Shown here: positions 59,532 through 64,000 of the stretch, piece by piece
Numbering within the stretch: the stretch's first letter is position 1
Layout of the letters: each line of letters opens with the position of its first letter
NCBI GenBank assembly: GCA_022661535.1
Contig: JAKULF010000006.1
Coordinates: forward strand, 1 to 64,000
Reading direction: 5' to 3'
Source of the DNA: Eutypa lata
Lineage: Eukaryota > Ascomycota > Sordariomycetes > Xylariales > Diatrypaceae
DNA: 64,000 nucleotides
Translations under genes and position numbers: made by a program
The notes under the pieces: model-generated
Seen by the model: the letters and a program-made list of their open reading frames with translations, nothing else
Told to the model about the DNA's origin: nothing
The model's database searches: none

Positions 59532-61544
59532 CTAGAGTGCCGAGAAGACGAACAGCTGTAGTAAATCCAGTTAGTCAATGAAGTTAGATAAATGGGGGAC
59601 GGGGCTGCATCCTTACATTGTTCGTCGCAGCAATCGCGATGCTGTCCTCGAACGGATGCCAGCTCATGTGCAAGATTTTCTTGTTGAAGTCAATCTGGTC
59701 GGCGTCTGTCTCCTTGCGCATTCGTTGCCCTTGACCCGGCCCAGCACCTGGACTTCCCGCACGCGAACCGCCCTTCTTCCCGCCATTAGTCGCAGAAGGG
59801 CTCGTCGATGAATTGATAGGTGTCGGGATGCCAACCTTCTTGGCCTTGAAAGCAGACTTGTCTGCTTGCAATACCACTTCGGTTTCCTTTTCCGGGTCGG
59901 ATGGGTATATCATGAAGTTGTTGTTATAACTACCCGTCATCACATTCTTGGCGTCGCCCGAGAAGACCACTTCAAACTTGTCAAAGATACTGTCGTTTTC
60001 GTACGTGTCACACAGTCTCGGTCGAAGATGCTCATGGATCGGGATAGTCTTAACAGGCTGCCGCTCCATGTTGACGTCCCAGATCTTGACCGTCAAATAG
60101 TCCCGTGAAAGTATGTACCGACCATCATGGGAGAAACGAACATCAGAAATAGAAGAGATAATTTCAGAGAAAAATGATCTAGATGACGGGTCTTCCTCCT
60201 GTTCGAACACTGTCGTATTCACGTTAGCAGATATGCCTTGGACAAAAAGTGTAGAGTAAGGACAGCTACAAAAGAGGTAAACAGGGTAGGGAGGGAACCG
60301 TATGCGTACGCTTTGCATGTTGATCGCAGAGTGCGCTCTGCCTCATATCTGCCAGCTTGATAGTTCCTTTAGAGCTAGCGTACATGAACCAGTTGCAACT
60401 TAGGGGGTGGAACTCGGCAGCGGTAATGACCTCAGTTAGTTCTTCCATGTTTGCAGGCTTGATGTCAACGATGTTGAAGCTCTGATCTTGGATATTGAGG
60501 TTCCATAAATTGATCCGCAGGTCGTCACTACTTATGAAAGTCTCGCCGTCGCTGTTCACTGAGATGCTGTTGATGTGGTAGGCGTGTGCATTCGCATAGG
60601 TGCGCCGGGGAACAGCAGCTACTACTGTATCGTGGTGCGTCAGACGTGGAAGCTTGAGATCGGTGGCGTTTTTGAAATGGGAGGGAATTGGCCTTGGAGT
60701 CCCCCCTCCTGCTCCAGCTGGGTTGCCGGGTGTCACATCATGTGATAAGTTGTTCTCTGCTACCACTTTCAGCGACTTCTCGAAAACTTTCCATAGCTTG
60801 ATGGTTTTGTCATTTGTTGAAAGTAAATAGTGGGAAGCATTTTGACGCCGGCACCACTTGATCTTGTTGATCTTCTCCTCGATCTCCAGAGATTTTAAGT
60901 AGTCGAACTCGGGTTCATGGGACTGGAATTCGGTGTGGAACTTGTATTCACACGTCTTTTTCTAGACGATGTAGAAATATTAGCCGCTGAACACTATTGT
61001 AGAGGATACCATAAAAATACACCTACCGTCTCGTTCCTTTCAAACAACACAACTCTGCCACCTTTGTCTCCCGTCGCTAGGTAGTTGCCGGTGTGATCAA
61101 ATTCTACGGTTGATATGATGTCCGCTGTTGAGTGAATGTCAGCATTATATAATCTGACTCAGAGCTGGGTTATAGAAAAAGCTCTACGGCAATATCCGAG
61201 TACCGTTGGCATCCCGACGGCAGACATGACACGAGCAGAAGCCAAGCGACATGGTACTGAATTATAGGCCTACCTTCTGTGATATCTTCAACATCTCCTT
61301 TGTCTCCGAAACACCTTCAGTAGTCAAGTTAGCAGAGTGCAAAGACGGCTCGACCGTTCGTAGAAAATGCGTTGCTAGCACAAAGCAGGGGAATGTAATG
61401 GCAGAGGAGTAGAGGGTCGACGCAATGCAAACAACATCTGAGGCGACCAAGTGGAATACCGAGAGGGGAGAGGGAAGAGTAAAGAACTCTGCAGACATAC
61501 TGGGTGAACTTCCACGTGGGAGAGCTCGAGTCTCCTTCCACCAT
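59532..61544 (-). CDS. CDC55: PP2A regulatory subunit B (B55/PR55)
   Basis: WD40 regulatory subunit that directs protein phosphatase 2A in mitosis and morphogenesis. Exons on the minus strand: 61544-61501, 61314-61274, 61124-61027, 60961-60310, 60209-59617, 59555-59532; 1452 nt, 483 aa. Family stretches run in order: [120 protein letters not shown], ADLRxW-type [48 protein letters not shown] and the terminal FVFSAL. A fungal insertion rich in Gly/Ser/Pro (about 390-440) precedes the last blade. A 24-nt last exon encodes LFVFSAL. The intron donor at 60309 is GTACGC. Confidence 0.96.
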
Positions 61545-63951
61545 ATTTGTGATGGTGTTTTTTCCCTCCTTTTTCCCAAGAGCAGTTGAGGTTAACTCAG
61601 CTCCGTCCCGTCCAACTCAGCTGGGGTAGATGAGATGACACAGAGGTTGCGTAGGAACGCAAATTATCGAGTTGCCGGAGTTGCGACTGGGATATGGACG
61701 ATGCTAAGGTCGAAGCGCGCGACTTTGGAAAATACTTAGTAGAGCGATGAGTGGATGGTGGGGGGGATGATGTGGTGATATTGGATAAAGGATGGTGGGA
61801 TGTGGATGGGGTCAACCGACTCGTAATAGTTCAGCCTGGTTGTACGATTATAGGAAATCTGGTGTAATACGGAAAAGTGTAAGCTAACTGTACCGGAGGA
61901 TAGATGGCTCAGTGGCCTCGAGGCGTCACAATAATCACAGGTGGGATATATTGATGTTGCGGGTGCTGACGGAGGCCGAACAATGTCGAGTAGTGGATGG
62001 AGTATTGACGTGGTGGCGGAAGGCTCGAAAGCCAAGACAAGTCGTCAGTTCAAATCAAATATCACTGATCCACCCTGGGGTTCCTTGACTATAACGTAAC
62101 GGGGGCACGGCGGCGTCGGCGTCGGGCGTAGGTGTGGGTGTGGGTGTGGTATAGATGGAGAACTGGATATGTAAATTTAGGCCTGTTGAGTTGAGATGTT
62201 GGTGAAGAGACTGAAACGGATGATTAATAGTAAGTAACCGTCACTCGAGACATCAGTTGTGTAATTAGAGATTACCTAGGGCAGGTAAGGTAGGTAAGGT
62301 AGGTAAGGTAAGGTGAGATTAGGTTAGGTTAGGTTAGGTTAGGTAGGCAGAGTAGGAATATCAGAGTAGGTTGGTTTAGGTAGGTATTCGCTTGACCCGT
62401 TCAGAAGAGGGAGAGGGAGAGAAAGAGAAAGAGCAGACAAAAGCTCCCGACCTGAACAGTCAACTAAGTTGTATGTGTGTGAAAGGTACAAATACAGTAC
62501 TTGATAGTTACCTGCGTACAGATTATTTAAGTATATAGGTACCTAAGCTCCCCAAGGTACATGAGGCCTATGTAGTTATAGCATTCAACCAAATTTTCTC
62601 TCTTATTAAAAGTGACAAGAGGAGGGAGGGGTTCAGCAAGGAAGCTAAAAAGGGATTCCAAGGTTGTTACAGAATAGTAGCATGGCAGAATGGCAGTAGG
62701 ATTTTAGTAGCAAGAGATAAGGTTGTAGCGTGCAGATGAGTTCCTTACCACCTAAAAGTTAGGCTGCGAAGGGCTCTCTTGGTGATGAAGTGGTGCATCA
62801 TCTTCTCCATAACGTACCTAATGGTTATCGGATGCACTAATTATGGTGGGCTAATTGATTAGATATGAGGTGTTGATGCATTCAGTTAATACGATATAGT
62901 ATGGGAAGTGGGGCTCTCTTTATTACACGAATTAGGTACTTACTTATAGTTAACTATATGTACCTACACATTTCCTTTTCTGGTTTATTCCATGAGCACA
63001 TACATAGATGATTTTCACAGCAACAAAGTGGGATAAATTAAATTCCTTATTCCTATGTAAGGCTAATCAACATAGTGCATATCATCACGTAGTTGTAATG
63101 TCCAGTATCTTCATATAGATAAATCCTTAGAAGCCCACATGTAACTAGCCATATGAAATAACAGAATATATGCATATAAGAAGGGCCAGATCTTCAGTGT
63201 AAAACTCCCCGCATATGGCCAAGTGTATGTACATACAGTAGGTACCTACTGTATCCGTCTACCTATATACTTAGGTAACTAACCTATGTACATAGATGCG
63301 TTGGGTTGAATTACATATAGGGATAGGTATCATTGCAGTAAGGCACAACCTCGATTAACCAGATTTCTTATGTGCCTAAAAACATCAGAATCTTCAGATG
63401 GCCCATTATCTGGAATGATGTGATACATAATGTTAGGCAAATAGGTTATACCATACATACATACATCCAATATGGTAGGGATATTGAAAGTACGTGTGTA
63501 CTTTTGCTCGATTCAAGGCCTACGTACATGTAGGAGGGGTAATCTAGTAGGTCATACATACATACATACATCCATGGATCAGGCATGGAGATACCTAAGC
63601 TGATAAGCAGCCTTGGAATAAGCTTAGATAAAACAGTATATGTAACTAGAGGGGGTTCTGTGCTTTATAGTTAATTCTCCGTTGCTGAAGCCTTGGTTAC
63701 CCGAACAATCCCGACCTCAGCCTCGGACATGTGCGTAGTAGGTTAAGGTAGGTAATTGCAGATTCCGGTTTATATTCACTGTCATGATAACTATCAACTT
63801 TGAAAGATACTGCCGCCGTTTGCAACTCTAGTTTTCCACACCGTACTCCCATAACATAGCCTATTTGGCAGTAGGGTAGTTAGCCTGCTTTCATGATACC
63901 TATAACGCCTCGACTGCCTAACACTTTAGTTTTTGACGGGGAGCTTTGACT
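61545..63951. other. Long upstream region of the B55 gene
   Basis: About 2.4 kb with no supported gene; the minus-strand frames at 61597-61815 and 61736-62035 are probably leader sequence. Simple repeats are dense: GTGGGT units at about 62131-62150, three perfect AGGTAAGGT 9-mers at 62283-62309, five TTAGG units at 62319-62343, GAGA-rich sequence at about 62407-62433, CATA repeats near 63450-63465 and 63553-63570, and TAGGTACCTA near 62536-62545 and 63239-63249. A long regulated promoter or 5' UTR is possible. Confidence 0.5.
62283..62343. repeat. AGGTAAGGT and TTAGG tandem repeats
   Basis: Three adjoining perfect copies of AGGTAAGGT (62283-62309) are followed by five perfect TTAGG copies (62319-62343). 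They lie about 740 bp upstream of the B55 start codon. TTAGG resembles, but is not, the usual fungal telomere repeat TTAGGG. Confidence 0.85.
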
Positions 63952-64000
63952 ATGGATCGAGACAATGTCAACGCAGCAGACGGTAGTTCGAATGGAAAAG
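63952..64000 (+). CDS. Possible 5' end of a gene running off the window
   Basis: An ATG at 63952 opens a frame that stays open to the window end (MDRDNVNAADGSSNGK). The composition resembles a disordered fungal N-terminus. Only 16 codons are visible, so neither product nor reality can be judged. Confidence 0.3.
   Translation, partial: MDRDNVNAADGSSNGK

Noticed and set aside
12654..64000. Secondary-metabolite or other dedicated gene cluster
   Set aside because: Genes are conserved housekeeping functions with no backbone synthase, shared pathway or cluster regulator.

Overview
This is nuclear DNA from a filamentous ascomycete (Pezizomycotina, most likely a sordariomycete; the class is inferred). 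Genes have several short introns (about 50-80 bp) with GTAAGT-like donors and CTAAC/CTGAC branch sites. Housekeeping genes lie on both strands. An AT-rich block fits repeat-induced point mutation (RIP). Intergenic DNA is full of AGGTA/TACCT words and short microsatellites.

Layout. 1-8.88 kb is an extremely AT-rich isochore with no readable gene; C and G survive mainly in CpG, and a diverged direct repeat (about 556-570 bp offset) sits near 3.96-5.01 kb. 9.06-10.57 kb is a broken gene with PARP-type ADP-ribosyltransferase catalytic motifs. 10.6-12.65 kb has no supported gene. 12.65-15.20 kb is a DAL5-like (ACS family) MFS transporter with many introns. Then follow a myristoylation-motif coiled-coil repeat protein (15.89-17.71), prefoldin subunit 5 (18.47-19.25), an unrecognised protein (19.42-21.30, minus), ORC1 (22.51-24.91), splicing factor Prp46 (25.05-26.98, minus), proteasome chaperone Nas6 (27.92-29.15), a TMF/Sgm1-type golgin (29.28-31.92, minus), alkaline ceramidase (33.04-34.44), prefoldin subunit 1 (35.32-35.92), an Arg/Ser- and charge-rich protein with a natural His6 (38.12-39.81), mitochondrial glycine carrier Hem25 (40.27-41.30, minus), COG8 (41.95-43.32, minus), a TLC-domain membrane protein (44.40-45.56), endocytic adaptor Sla1 (46.88-50.46, minus), AMP deaminase (51.58-about 54.99, minus), Yea4-type UDP-GlcNAc transporter (55.89-57.52, minus), a 449-bp TIR element (58.08-58.52) and the PP2A B55 subunit (59.53-61.54, minus). 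A gene may start at 63.95 kb.

From 15 kb onward this is a conserved core region, not a pathway cluster. Recurrent themes are Golgi/endosome traffic (TMF, COG8, Sla1, Yea4, ceramidase) and protein-complex assembly (two prefoldin subunits, Nas6). The unusual material is the RIP isochore with the adjoining PARP pseudogene, the inverted-repeat element, three probable GC-AG introns, and a lone tRNA 3' half beside ORC1. I did not find a convincing new multi-gene system. Exon joins were made by eye from reading phase and family conservation; where exon lengths sum to whole codons this is stated.
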